From contig JAWKLJ010000001.1 in NCBI GenBank assembly GCA_041392805.1, positions 3,596,001 through 3,660,000 of the forward strand: a stretch of DNA of 64,000 bases, in the 5' to 3' direction. Below the pieces are notes generated by a model that saw nothing but the letters and a program-made list of their open reading frames with translations, did not search any database and was not told where the DNA came from. The stretch is from Saprospiraceae bacterium (lineage in GTDB: Bacteria; Bacteroidota; Bacteroidia; Chitinophagales; Saprospiraceae). The translations under genes were made by a program, and so were the position numbers. This document shows positions 49,853 to 59,476 of the stretch, piece after piece (position 1 is the stretch's first letter; each line of letters opens with the position of its first letter).

Positions 49853-52120
49853 ATGCCTCGTAAATTTGCCTTATTCCCGATACTTATATGCTTAAGTATC
49901 ATTACTTCTCCCGCTCAATCCCTTACGAAAGAAGATTATGCACGTGCGGTCAGTTTTCTTTGGACCAATATCGAAAATAAAACTGCCTTCAATTTATCAG
50001 TTAGCCCACATTGGCTGGCCGACAGCACTGGTTTCTGGTGGGAAAACAACAATGACAAGGGTAAAACCTATGAACTCGTGCTTTTTGCAAACCCTCAGTC
50101 ACAACCTTTGTTTGATCATCAAAAAGTAGCAGCAGGTCTATCAAACAGGATGGGAGAAGTGGTCGACCCAAATCAACTTCCCATAGCAAATATTGAATTT
50201 CCGGCCAGAGATAAACTTCGTTTGAGGGTAAAAGGATCGACTTATTTGCTAGACTTAAAGACCTATACGGTTTCTAACATTGTAGAAAAAAACGAAGAGC
50301 GGTCTCCCTTTAGCTCCCCTTCCCCCGATGGCAAGTGGATAGCCTATAGCGAAGATTATAATCTATTCCTTAAATCCGTCACTACTGATAAGGTTTTTCA
50401 ACTCAGTCATAATGGTAAAAAAGGCTATGAATATGGTAGTTATTATGGCTGGTTTGATATAATGGAGGGCGAAAATGGTGATCGGCCCAAACGCTTTTCA
50501 GTCAATTGGTCACCAGACTCCAAATACATTCAAACCACTATTTGCGATCTAAGATCTGCCAATAAAATGTACATGTTGGATTGGAGTGTTGACACGCTTT
50601 TTAGGCCAAACCTACTTTCTTATTACCGTGGTTCTCCGGGAGATACCACGATGGTATATATGACGCCCATTTTTTATGATGTCGACACTAAAATGCAGTT
50701 GCAAACAAAGCTTCCTCGAAATACCCATATTAATGGGGTCTCCTTTCGGTGGTCAGCCCAAGCAGATAAGGTGTATGCCAAATATGATGAACGTGGTTTT
50801 CACAAAGCCCATATTCTTCAATTGGATTTAGCAAAAAACAAGCAGACCACCTTGGTAACCGAAAGTTGTGAAACCAATATTGATAATTTTGATTACTGGC
50901 TTGTGGAGAAAAAAGGCAAATTGGTTTTTTCATCGGAGCGAAGCGGCTGGAAGCAATTATACAGCCAGGATTTGGTCAATGGCAAAATTACCCCGATTAC
51001 CAATGGCAATTATTATGTAAATGGAATTGAGCGAATTGATCAAGAAAGTGGCACTATCTTTTTCCTGGCATCTGGAAAAGAACAGGGTAGGAACCCCTAT
51101 CATCAACATTTGTATAAAATCGATTTGGATGGAACAAAGCTTAGTTTACTCACTCCTGAAAACACGCATCATCAAATTGATTTTTCCCCTAATGGCCAAT
51201 ATTTTTTCGACAATTATTCCACTGCTAATATCCCTACCCAATCTGTTTTGAGAGAGGCTAATACAGGCAACATTGTACTAAAAGTCGCCCAGGCAAATAT
51301 TGATGCCTTGCAATCTAAAAACTGGAAGGCCCCCCAATTATTCGAAGCTATTGCCAGGGATGGCAAAACGCCGATTTATGGTGCCTTGTGGAAACCTACC
51401 CATTTTAACCCTAATCGAAAATACCCGATCATAGACCACAGCTATACTGGCCCACATACTCAAATGTTTCCCAAAGATTTCCGACGCGTACTAAGTGTAG
51501 GCAACCAAGCCTTGGCTGAATTAGGTTTTATTGTCATCATGGTGGATGGCCTTGGAACCGCAGGTCGATCTAAAGCATTTCATGATCATTCCTACAAAAA
51601 CATGGGTTTAAACCTGGCAGATCATGTTTTAGCTATTCGACAAATGGCACAAAAACACCCTTGGATCGATATTGAAAGGGTAGGCATTTTTGGGCATTCC
51701 GCAGGTGGCTATGATGCGGGGCACGCGGTACTGCAATTTCCCGAATTTTACAAGGTCGCGGTAGCCAGTTCAGCCGACCATGACTTTCGTATGGAAAAAG
51801 CATGGTGGCCTGAGATGTACATGGGTTGGCCGGTGGATGATGCTTATGATAAGGTATCCAATATTACCATGGCTAAAAACCTAAAAGGGAAATTATTACT
51901 TGTCCATGGTGGTTTGGATGACAATGTGAATGCTTCTGCTACCTTCAAACTCGCCGAAGCATTGGTGAAGGCTGATAAACAATTTGACCTACTAATTCTT
52001 CCAAGTCAGCGCCACGGCTATCAGGGTATCTACATGGATTACTTTCGGAAAAGAAGATGGAATTATTTTGTAGAACATCTATTGGGAGTGGAGCCCATTT
52101 GGGACTTTGAATGGAAATAA
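49853..52120 (+). CDS. S9 family peptidase, dipeptidyl peptidase IV-like, exported
   Basis: The 755-residue protein has a signal peptide (MPRKFALFPILICLSIITSPAQS). An N-terminal beta-propeller domain (about 30-480) is followed by a C-terminal alpha/beta hydrolase domain with nucleophile Ser616 in IFGHSAGGYDA, Asp689/690 in HGGLDDNVN and His721 in SQRHGYQG. This is the DPP-IV/prolyl oligopeptidase architecture; it should cut X-Pro or similar dipeptides from peptides in the periplasm. It fits peptide scavenging together with the M1 peptidase at 9266-11860. Confidence 0.92.
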   Translation: MPRKFALFPILICLSIITSPAQSLTKEDYARAVSFLWTNIENKTAFNLSVSPHWLADSTGFWWENNNDKGKTYELVLFANPQSQPLFDHQKVAAGLSNRMGEVVDPNQLPIANIEFPARDKLRLRVKGSTYLLDLKTYTVSNIVEKNEERSPFSSPSPDGKWIAYSEDYNLFLKSVTTDKVFQLSHNGKKGYEYGSYYGWFDIMEGENGDRPKRFSVNWSPDSKYIQTTICDLRSANKMYMLDWSVDTLFRPNLLSYYRGSPGDTTMVYMTPIFYDVDTKMQLQTKLPRNTHINGVSFRWSAQADKVYAKYDERGFHKAHILQLDLAKNKQTTLVTESCETNIDNFDYWLVEKKGKLVFSSERSGWKQLYSQDLVNGKITPITNGNYYVNGIERIDQESGTIFFLASGKEQGRNPYHQHLYKIDLDGTKLSLLTPENTHHQIDFSPNGQYFFDNYSTANIPTQSVLREANTGNIVLKVAQANIDALQSKNWKAPQLFEAIARDGKTPIYGALWKPTHFNPNRKYPIIDHSYTGPHTQMFPKDFRRVLSVGNQALAELGFIVIMVDGLGTAGRSKAFHDHSYKNMGLNLADHVLAIRQMAQKHPWIDIERVGIFGHSAGGYDAGHAVLQFPEFYKVAVASSADHDFRMEKAWWPEMYMGWPVDDAYDKVSNITMAKNLKGKLLLVHGGLDDNVNASATFKLAEALVKADKQFDLLILPSQRHGYQGIYMDYFRKRRWNYFVEHLLGVEPIWDFEWK

Positions 52121-52138
52121 TACTAATTAGGATATAAA

Positions 52139-52624
52139 ATGGGGAAGTATACTAATATCGAATATGAACGAAGATTCTTATTGAGGCAATTACCTGAAAA
52201 TATACTACATGGGGAGGATAAAGAAATTGAAGATTGGTATATTCAAGGCTCTATGCTTAGGTTAAGAAAAACCATTAAAAATCAGGAAATTGTATTCAAA
52301 TTAACGCAAAAGCGGGAAAGCGTTGCAGGAGATAGATCAAAACATGAATTGACCACTATTTATATAGATAAAGCGATTTTTGAGCAATTGAAAGCTAAGC
52401 TTCCTGGTATTCCACTCTACAAGACTAGGAAATACTTTCAAAGAAACGGAAAGAAATTGGGTGTTGATGTTATTACTTTACAACAAAAACAAATACTTAT
52501 ATTGGAGGTGGAGTTTAAATCAGCTGAGGAGCTATTGTTATTTGAGTTTCCTGCGCTTGACATTACCCATGATTACACTTATTCGGGCTACCAATTAGCC
52601 ATTCTTCAACATAAAAAAGAATAG
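52139..52624 (+). CDS. CYTH domain protein
   Basis: CYTH domains bind triphosphates in a tunnel of charged residues. The 161-residue protein has NIEYERRFLLRQLP at the start (E-x-E-R, a common variant of the ExExK motif), LRLRKTIKNQEIVFKLTQKR in the middle (basic tunnel residues) and VDVITLQQKQILILEVEFKS near the end. It may be an inorganic triphosphatase or adenylate cyclase-like protein; the activity cannot be told. It starts 18 bases after the S9 peptidase. Confidence 0.82.
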   Translation: MGKYTNIEYERRFLLRQLPENILHGEDKEIEDWYIQGSMLRLRKTIKNQEIVFKLTQKRESVAGDRSKHELTTIYIDKAIFEQLKAKLPGIPLYKTRKYFQRNGKKLGVDVITLQQKQILILEVEFKSAEELLLFEFPALDITHDYTYSGYQLAILQHKKE

Positions 52625-52663
52625 GTTAAAAGCCTTCTGAACAAGGTTAAAAAATTATCACTG

Positions 52664-54211
52664 ATGATCCGTATTACCCTTTTTTTTGTTTTACTCATTC
52701 TGGTTGCTGCATGTAATCCCAAAGAAGATTACCCTGCGCTAACCGAAAACACCAGCGAATTGCATGATGAATCGCTAAAGCCATTCTATCATGGGGTAGC
52801 TTCGGGGGATCCACTGCCTGAAAGTGTCATTATTTGGACCAGGGTCACCCCGCTGACTCAATTACCAAATATCGATGTTTCCTGGGAGGTTTCGACTGAC
52901 GAAAACTTTGAAAACGTAGCTCAGTCTGGTTCTTTCACGACAATCCCTGACAGGGACTACACCGTAAAAGTAGATGTAAAGGGTTTGTCAGCTGGCACTC
53001 CTTATTTTTATCGTTTCAAAGCCTTGGAGGGTGTTTCTGCAGTTGGCAAAACGAAAACGGCACCGACATCGCCGACTCAATTGAAATTTGCGGTTGTTAG
53101 TTGTAGTAATTACGAATGGGGCTACTTCAACACTTATGCCCGTGTAGCTGAAGAGGAGGAATTAAATGCCGTCCTTCACCTTGGCGATTATATCTATGAA
53201 TATGGTCAAGGAAAATACGGTGATACGACCATTGGTCGATTCAATATCCCTGCACATGAAATTATTTCATTGCAAGATTATAGGGATCGTTATGCTCAAT
53301 ATCGTTTAGACCCCGATTTGCAGGCTGCACATAGCCATCATCCTTTTATCAATATTTGGGATGACCACGAAATTTCAAATAATTCCTATGTCGATGGGGC
53401 CGAAAATCATCAAGCGGATGAGGGTGATTATCAAAAACGCAAAGCCATTGCCAAACAAGTGTATTATGAATGGCTACCTATCAGAGAAAGCGACACCCAT
53501 TATCGCGCCTTTTCCTTTGGTCCATTAGCTGATCTCATTATGCTAGATGAACGCCTGGCTGGAAGGACCAAGCCTTTAGATAGTTTATCTGATGCTACAC
53601 TGCAAAGCGAAGAACGTAGTATCCTTGGGAAAACGCAACTAGGATGGCTTGAGCAGCAACTTACCAACTCAACAGCCCAATGGAAATTAATCGGCAACCA
53701 GGTGATTTTTTCCTATCTCAATTGGGGTTATCCTACCTTTAATATCAACTTGGATGCCTGGGATGGCTATCCGGCAGAGCAACAACAAGTAGCAGATTTT
53801 ATTCGTTCTAATGACATCAAAAACATTGTCTTTCTGACGGGAGATACGCACTCGGCATGGGCCTTCGAAGTGACCAATCACCCCTTAAAAGACTATAACC
53901 CTGCCACCAGTGAAGGAGCATTTGCAGTAGAGTTTGGCGTTACCAGTATTAATTCAAGCAATTCCAATGAACGCTACCCAACCGATTCTGTGATCGTTCA
54001 TGAACAAAAAATTGTCAATACGGCGATCAATCCTCACTTGAAATATGCCAATATGCGAGATCATGGTTACCTGTTGTTGACTGTGGATGCTGAAAAAGCA
54101 AAAGCGGAATATAAGTTTATCGGAACGCTTCGGGAACGGGATAAAACATTAAGAACAGAAAAAACAATACAAGTAAAAACGGGCGAGGTAAGGCTCGAGG
54201 AAGTCAATTAG
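52664..54211 (+). CDS. PhoD-like alkaline phosphatase/phosphodiesterase, lipoprotein
   Basis: The 515-residue protein has a lipoprotein signal (LILVAACNPKED, Cys17), then an N-terminal Ig-like domain typical of PhoD (FYHGVASGDPLPESVIIWTRVTPL). The metallo-phosphoesterase core includes SCSNYEWGYFNTYARVAEE, HLGDYIYEYG, NIWDDHEISNN and FLTGDTHSAWAF. The enzyme is a periplasmic or surface phosphodiesterase that releases phosphate or alcohol from phosphoesters. A single gene. Confidence 0.92.
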   Translation: MIRITLFFVLLILVAACNPKEDYPALTENTSELHDESLKPFYHGVASGDPLPESVIIWTRVTPLTQLPNIDVSWEVSTDENFENVAQSGSFTTIPDRDYTVKVDVKGLSAGTPYFYRFKALEGVSAVGKTKTAPTSPTQLKFAVVSCSNYEWGYFNTYARVAEEEELNAVLHLGDYIYEYGQGKYGDTTIGRFNIPAHEIISLQDYRDRYAQYRLDPDLQAAHSHHPFINIWDDHEISNNSYVDGAENHQADEGDYQKRKAIAKQVYYEWLPIRESDTHYRAFSFGPLADLIMLDERLAGRTKPLDSLSDATLQSEERSILGKTQLGWLEQQLTNSTAQWKLIGNQVIFSYLNWGYPTFNINLDAWDGYPAEQQQVADFIRSNDIKNIVFLTGDTHSAWAFEVTNHPLKDYNPATSEGAFAVEFGVTSINSSNSNERYPTDSVIVHEQKIVNTAINPHLKYANMRDHGYLLLTVDAEKAKAEYKFIGTLRERDKTLRTEKTIQVKTGEVRLEEVN

Positions 54212-54412
54212 AACTGGTAATTTTTTTAAACCTCAAAAGCGCTTGAGTCAAAAAACGAAAAAATAGTATTCCGTTTTTCTCAGGAAACTTATTTATTATA
54301 TTTGAGGATGGGCATTAATCATCCGTGGCTCAGCTTTAAAATGTTCACGAATTCCTGTGTCTTGGCATTAATTTTTAGCACTTTAAATGATGTTCACCCT
54401 CATTTTTAGATC

Positions 54413-54937
54413 ATGAAAGCACTAACCCTACGCCCCGAAACGATTAGCGATAAATCTGCAATATATGAATTGGTTCAACTCGCCTTCGAGCAGGAAGAGG
54501 AAAGTAGGTTGGTTGATCGATTGAGGGAAGATGAAAGCTATATACCTGATCTCAGCCTAGTAGCCGTTCTTGAAGCGCAAATTGTAGGCTATATCCTTTT
54601 CACAAAAATTGTCATTCTAGATGATCAGGGCGTAGCACATCCTAGCTTAGCACTCGCCCCTATGGCCGTCTTACCTGCCTACCAAAAACAAGGCATTGGA
54701 GGGCAACTGATTCGAAAGGGCCTTGCTTCAGCGAAGGATTTAGGCTATACTTCTGTGATCGTTTTGGGCCATCAAGACTATTACCCTCGCTTTGGCTTTG
54801 CCCCAGCAGAAAAATGGAATATTCAGACGCACTATGAGGTACCATCTGAATATTTCATGGCCCTTGAATTGAAACCGAATGGTTTGGCGGGTGTTTCGGG
54901 AATGGTGAAATATGCCAAGCCTTTTGAGATGCTATAA
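54413..54937 (+). CDS. GNAT family N-acetyltransferase (YhbS-like)
   Basis: The 174-residue protein has the acetyl-CoA binding core LALAPMAVLPAYQKQGIGGQLIRKGLASAKDLGY (about 80-113) and VIVLGHQDYYPRFGFAPA, the hallmark of the YhbS-like group of GNAT enzymes. Substrate unknown. A TATATTTG -7-like element lies at 54297-54304, about 110 bases upstream. It ends 10 bases from the convergent small protein gene. Confidence 0.88.
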   Translation: MKALTLRPETISDKSAIYELVQLAFEQEEESRLVDRLREDESYIPDLSLVAVLEAQIVGYILFTKIVILDDQGVAHPSLALAPMAVLPAYQKQGIGGQLIRKGLASAKDLGYTSVIVLGHQDYYPRFGFAPAEKWNIQTHYEVPSEYFMALELKPNGLAGVSGMVKYAKPFEML

Positions 54938-54947
54938 ATCAAAAGCG

Positions 54948-55250
54948 CTAAACCTTTTCCCCCCGTATCAACAACATCGTTTTGATGGACTGCTCTTTTA
55001 AGTGGAGATATTTTTTTCGCTCTTCATCCAATTTAAAGTTTTCGAAATCGGATTCAGATGCAAAGCTGACCAAATGCACTTCGTAAGGTAAGGGCATAGT
55101 TCCTTCTATCCATGTTTGATTATTTGGCCTAATTCTCAAAAGCAAATCTCCATTGTATTTGGCAATAATAGGGATGGCTACCGCTTCAAACTCTTGAAAG
55201 ATTTTTTCTGCTCCAGCTTGTATGTAAATTAATTGAGTGATATAGATCAT
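54948..55250 (-). CDS. DUF1330-like small protein
   Basis: The 100-residue protein fits the dimeric alpha/beta barrel fold of DUF1330: MIYITQLIYIQAGAEKIFQEFEAVAIPIIAKYNGDLLLRIRP and YEVHLVSFASESDFENFKLDEERKKYLHLKEQS. No catalytic residues are known for the family. Monocistronic, convergent with the GNAT gene. Confidence 0.75.
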   Translation of the reverse strand: MIYITQLIYIQAGAEKIFQEFEAVAIPIIAKYNGDLLLRIRPNNQTWIEGTMPLPYEVHLVSFASESDFENFKLDEERKKYLHLKEQSIKTMLLIRGEKV

Positions 55251-55401
55251 TTACATTTCGTGTTTTAGATTATCTGGTTATTTTTATCTTTTATCCTTCG
55301 GTGACAACCTTTAAAAGGTTCAATGTACACATCGGAACGATTTTCCAAATTGAATGTATCAACTTTGTCTGGGTCTTTAAAATAATTAATGCAAACAAAA
55401 G

Positions 55402-56046
55402 ATGAAAACAATCGGAAAAATCCTTTTTGTCATCCTCGCCCTTGGGGTTGGAGCTTATGCCTTTAGTTTTTTAGATTTCAAGATCAAAGGCATTTTATTG
55501 AACAAGGGAGAATTAATCAAAAATATGATTTATCTGGGCGCATTTTACGCTCATGTAACGGGTGGTGGAATGGCCTTAATCGTAGGCTCCTTTCAGTTTT
55601 TCCCAACGTTCAGAAATAAATACCTTTCGCTTCATCGAAATCTTGGCAAAATATATGTTCTAGCCTGTTTATTTGGTGGGATCAGTGGCTTGGGGATAGC
55701 CTTTTTTGCTAATGAAGGGCCTATTGCTCAAATTGGATTTACCCTACTTGCGCTCTTTTGGTTATTTACAACTGCTCAAGCTTATTTCAACATCCGTCAA
55801 AAAAACATTCAGGCGCACAAAGAGTGGATGCTACGTAGCTATGCCATTACTTTTGCAGCGGTTAGCTTGCGTCTTCAGCTCCCGCTTTACCTTATTTTTG
55901 CTGAACTCGATTTCACTACGGCCTATCGTATAGTAGCCTGGTCTTGCTGGGTTCCAAATCTACTACTTATAGAATGGATCATTCAAAAACAAGTTGCACC
56001 TACCACCAGCTTGTTTACCTTCTTAGCCAATGCAAAAGTTGAGTAA
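55402..56046 (+). CDS. DUF2306 membrane protein
   Basis: The 214-residue protein has about six transmembrane segments and the DUF2306 pattern YAHVTGGGMALIVGSFQFFPTFRNKYLSLHRNLGKIYV and NIQAHKEWMLRSYAITFAAVSLRL, in which conserved His residues may bind heme or metal. The function of the family is unknown. A single gene. Confidence 0.85.
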   Translation: MKTIGKILFVILALGVGAYAFSFLDFKIKGILLNKGELIKNMIYLGAFYAHVTGGGMALIVGSFQFFPTFRNKYLSLHRNLGKIYVLACLFGGISGLGIAFFANEGPIAQIGFTLLALFWLFTTAQAYFNIRQKNIQAHKEWMLRSYAITFAAVSLRLQLPLYLIFAELDFTTAYRIVAWSCWVPNLLLIEWIIQKQVAPTTSLFTFLANAKVE

Positions 56047-56095
56047 TCAATGGAATTGACGTATCTTTCTGCCCTGTTCACTGAAGTAAAAAGGC

Positions 56096-56686
56096 ATGAT
56101 CAAGAACCAACGACGTTTCGAAGCAACTATCCAGCTTTTTGATAAAGCCAATAGCGCTGACCCAAATCAAGAACAGTGGGAAAACCAATGGTTCCCAAAG
56201 GAGCTGCTTTATGCGCAAAGGATGACGGAATGGTTGAATCGAGTATACCCTGATGCCTCTGAAGCCTTGCAATTAGCAGCCAGGTCTCAGCACATTTGCC
56301 GATGGGAAAGCCCCCGCCACGCCTATCCAATGAACAAAGCTGGTTATCATCAGTGGCGGCGAGAATTACAAGATTTTCATGCAAATAAAGCAGGTGAATT
56401 GATGCTCCAGGCGGGATACGAGCCTGATACGATACAAAGGGTAAAAGATTTTTTGCACAAAAAAAACTTAAAGTTAGACCCTGAATGTCAGCAATTGGAG
56501 GATGTCATTTGCCTGGTTTTCCTGGCCTATTATTTCGCCGAATTCGCGGCCAAACATACAGACGATAAAGTCATTGATATCTTGCAAAAAACATGGAAAA
56601 AAATGACGCCGAAGGGTCAGGCCGAAGCCATGAAGATTCAATTGCCTGCCAAGGCCAAATTGCTATTACAACGAGCACTGGCTTAA
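56096..56686 (+). CDS. DUF4202 domain protein
   Basis: The 196-residue protein matches DUF4202: FEATIQLFDKANSADPNQE, ELLYAQRMTEWLNRVYPDAS, LAARSQHICRWESPRHAYPMNKAGYHQWRRELQDFHA (a His/Arg-rich core that resembles HD-type domains) and LEDVICLVFLAYYFAEFAAKHTDDK. No known activity. It precedes the DUF7009-Fdh-moaC run by about 30 bases, so it may be part of that operon. Confidence 0.85.
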   Translation: MIKNQRRFEATIQLFDKANSADPNQEQWENQWFPKELLYAQRMTEWLNRVYPDASEALQLAARSQHICRWESPRHAYPMNKAGYHQWRRELQDFHANKAGELMLQAGYEPDTIQRVKDFLHKKNLKLDPECQQLEDVICLVFLAYYFAEFAAKHTDDKVIDILQKTWKKMTPKGQAEAMKIQLPAKAKLLLQRALA

Positions 56687-56716
56687 CAAATTTTTACCAT
56701 TATTAAATGATCTGAC

Positions 56717-57103
56717 ATGAAACTCCGATGTATACACAACAGCATCAGATTACGATTAAGGAAATCCGAACTTGATCAGTTAAGCCAAGGACAAGCGGTT
56801 CAGGAGGCTGTCGGTTTTCCGAACACAACACCCGGCCTGATCTTTGCGTTAGCATTGGGTATGGATGTAGCAACCATCGATGCGCGCCTTGAAGGTCACG
56901 TCATTCAAATCACCCTTCCAGATCAATTGGCTTTAAGCTGGATAAATTCTATGGAGGTAAGTATAGAAGCCGATATCCCCCTTGATAATGGGGAGTATCT
57001 CCATATCTTGGTTGAAAAAGATTTTCCTTGCAAAGACAGGGAAGGAGAAGACAAAAGTGATTTATTTGAGGACTTAGCCAACGGAAGTGCTAAGGTCTGT
57101 TAG
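56717..57103 (+). CDS. DUF7009-like protein
   Basis: The 128-residue protein begins KLRCIHNSIRLRLRKSELDQL, which resembles the DUF7009 family (KIRIKGNSIRLRLTQSEV...). The middle reads FALALGMDVATIDARLEGHVIQITLP, and the C-terminal part is acidic (DREGEDKSDLFEDLAN). Function unknown. It is 46 bases upstream of the formate-dehydrogenase-like gene, and similar small genes often stand next to such oxidoreductases, which suggests an accessory role in Moco enzyme maturation. Confidence 0.7.
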   Translation: MKLRCIHNSIRLRLRKSELDQLSQGQAVQEAVGFPNTTPGLIFALALGMDVATIDARLEGHVIQITLPDQLALSWINSMEVSIEADIPLDNGEYLHILVEKDFPCKDREGEDKSDLFEDLANGSAKVC

Positions 57104-57149
57104 AGCGCATAACATCCCTTACTTTGGATTCATAAATATTCAGTATTTC

Positions 57150-59465
57150 ATGGCCATTACAAATGAAGAAGAGGTCAAACTAGCCGAAACAGGTCAACCT
57201 CCTGTGACGCTGACAGGCCTTAAATTGGGAAAAGCAAAAGAAAAATCGGCTGGATTACCAGCGATAAGCGCTGCTGTCCAGCAAGCCAATAAGTACATGG
57301 GCATTAGTAATGCTCGTCATACAATGGCTGCTGTTAACCAAAAAGGAGGCTTTGATTGCCCGGGTTGCGCCTGGCCCGACCCTGATGATGATCGTTCAAA
57401 ACTGGGTGAATACTGTGAAAATGGTATCAAAGCTATTTCAGAAGAAGCCAGTAAAAAGCGAATTACTGCTGATTTTTTTGCCAACCACAGTGTCGCCGAA
57501 ATGCGATCCTGGTCTGATTTTGAGATTGGAAAAAAAGGGCGCTTAACCGAGCCTATGTTCCTGCGCAAAGGTGCTACACATTATGAACCTATCAGCTGGG
57601 AAAAAGCCTTTGCCATTACGGCTGAACATTTAAATGGCCTACAATCACCTCATGAAGCCATTTTTTACACCTCTGGTCGAACCAGTAATGAAGCTGCTTT
57701 TTTATACCAATTATTTGTACGAGAATATGGGACAAATAACCTGCCCGATTGTTCCAATATGTGCCATGAGTCGAGTGGCAAAGGGTTAACTGCTACCCTG
57801 GGTATTGGCAAAGGTTCGGTGACGCTGGCCGATATTTATGAGGCAGAAGTTGTGATTGTAATGGGGCAAAATCCTGGGACAAATCACCCTCGTATGTTGT
57901 CAGCCCTTGAAAGGTGCAAAGAAAATGGTGGTAAAATTATAAGTATCAATCCGCTGCCAGAAGCAGGCCTGATTAATTTTGTCAATCCTCAACGCCCGAG
58001 CAAGATCTTGAGGGGTGGCACCGACTTGACTGATTTGTTTTTGCAGGTGAAAATAAATGGTGATGTCGCCCTTTTAAAAGCCATCATGTTATTGCTATGG
58101 TATCAAGAAAAAAGCAATCCCGGTTCTGCTTTTGACTTTGATTTTATCGTAGCAAAAACGGAAGGTTATGAAGGCTTTCTGGAGGATTTGAAGCAATATG
58201 ATTTCAACACCCTCGCTGAAGCCAGTGGCGTTGCGCGTGATAAGATAAAAGAAGCCGTTGAATTGATTCGCCGCCACAACAAAATTATTGTTTGTTGGGC
58301 AATGGGCCTTACGCAACATGAGAATGGGGTGGCCAACATTCAGGAAATTGTCAATTTACTATTGCTAAAAGGGGCCATCGGGAAGCCAGGTGCGGGAACT
58401 TGCCCGGTAAGGGGTCATAGCAATGTACAGGGAGATCGTACCGTTGGGATCTGGGAATCACCACCAGCCGCGTTTCTCGATAAACTGGAGGCTACCTTTG
58501 GTTTTAAGGCGCCAAGAGAACATGGGTATTCCGTTATTGATGCCATAAAAGCCATGCACGACGGTCGGGCAAAGGTCTTTTTTGCCATGGGCGGCAATTT
58601 TATTTCAGCTACGCCGGATACGGCCTATACGGCCGAAGCCTTGAAACGCTGTGACTTGACCGTACATGTTTCAACTAAACTCAATAGGAGTCACCTTATT
58701 CATGGAAAACAGGCCCTTATTCTCCCCTGCTTGGGTCGAACCGAAAAAGATCGTCAGGGAGCCGTTGAGCAGTTTGTCAGCGTGGAAAATTCTATGGGCA
58801 TCGTCCACTCCTCACAGGGCGTATTGCCGCCTATTTCTGACCAGGTAAAAAGCGAACCGGCCATAGTAGCAAATCTGGCAAAAGCAACGCTGGGTGAACA
58901 CAGCAAAGTGAATTGGGATCAGATGATTAGTCATTATGATCATATCAGGGATGCCATCGAAAAGGTCATTCCTGGCTTTGAACAATACAATCAGCACGTC
59001 AGGGAGCCTGGTGGCTTCTATTTGCCGAATGCTGCCCGCAAAGGAGAATTCAATACCCTAAGCGGTAAAGCCAAGTTTACGATCAATCAGTTACCCGATA
59101 AATCATTGGAAGAAGGGGAATATATCATGATGACGATCCGAAGCCACGATCAATTTAATACGACCATTTATGGTCTCAATGACCGTTACCGTGGAATATA
59201 CAACGAACGCCGGGTTGTTTTAATGAATAAAAATGATATGGCCCAAGCAGAATTAGCCACCAAATCGGTAGTCAATCTAGTGGGTACCTTTAAAGGTGAA
59301 GTTAGGCGGGCAACCCATTTTTTAGTTGTACCTTATGACATTCCGGCTGGTTGTATTGCCACTTATTTCCCGGAAGCCAATGTATTGGTTCCCATTGACT
59401 CCTATGCTAAAGGCAGTAAGACGCCCAGTTCAAAGTGGGTTGCTGTACGCCTGGAGAAAGCATAA
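57150..59465 (+). CDS. Formate-dehydrogenase-like molybdopterin oxidoreductase (FdhF/YdeP family)
   Basis: The 771-residue protein (ATG 57150) belongs to the molybdopterin oxidoreductase superfamily. Near the N-terminus GGFDCPGCAWPDPD is the YdeP-type Cys motif, in place of the usual four-Cys Fe-S motif. Cys205 in DCSNMCHESSG aligns with the Mo-ligating selenocysteine 140 of E. coli FdhF, so this is a Cys-type enzyme. GQNPGTNHPRMLSAL, AMGLTQHENGVANIQEI and the C-terminal DHPTG-like MopB domain (FNTTIYGLNDRYRG) complete the fold. FdhD and Moco genes in the window supply cofactor maturation. The substrate may be formate or another small compound; this family is poorly characterised. Confidence 0.9.
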   Translation: MAITNEEEVKLAETGQPPVTLTGLKLGKAKEKSAGLPAISAAVQQANKYMGISNARHTMAAVNQKGGFDCPGCAWPDPDDDRSKLGEYCENGIKAISEEASKKRITADFFANHSVAEMRSWSDFEIGKKGRLTEPMFLRKGATHYEPISWEKAFAITAEHLNGLQSPHEAIFYTSGRTSNEAAFLYQLFVREYGTNNLPDCSNMCHESSGKGLTATLGIGKGSVTLADIYEAEVVIVMGQNPGTNHPRMLSALERCKENGGKIISINPLPEAGLINFVNPQRPSKILRGGTDLTDLFLQVKINGDVALLKAIMLLLWYQEKSNPGSAFDFDFIVAKTEGYEGFLEDLKQYDFNTLAEASGVARDKIKEAVELIRRHNKIIVCWAMGLTQHENGVANIQEIVNLLLLKGAIGKPGAGTCPVRGHSNVQGDRTVGIWESPPAAFLDKLEATFGFKAPREHGYSVIDAIKAMHDGRAKVFFAMGGNFISATPDTAYTAEALKRCDLTVHVSTKLNRSHLIHGKQALILPCLGRTEKDRQGAVEQFVSVENSMGIVHSSQGVLPPISDQVKSEPAIVANLAKATLGEHSKVNWDQMISHYDHIRDAIEKVIPGFEQYNQHVREPGGFYLPNAARKGEFNTLSGKAKFTINQLPDKSLEEGEYIMMTIRSHDQFNTTIYGLNDRYRGIYNERRVVLMNKNDMAQAELATKSVVNLVGTFKGEVRRATHFLVVPYDIPAGCIATYFPEANVLVPIDSYAKGSKTPSSKWVAVRLEKA

Positions 59466-59476
59466 TAAACAAAGAG

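Noticed and set aside
57150..59465. Selenocysteine in the formate-dehydrogenase-like protein
   Set aside because: The Mo-ligand position is a normal TGC Cys codon (57762-57764); no in-frame TGA.
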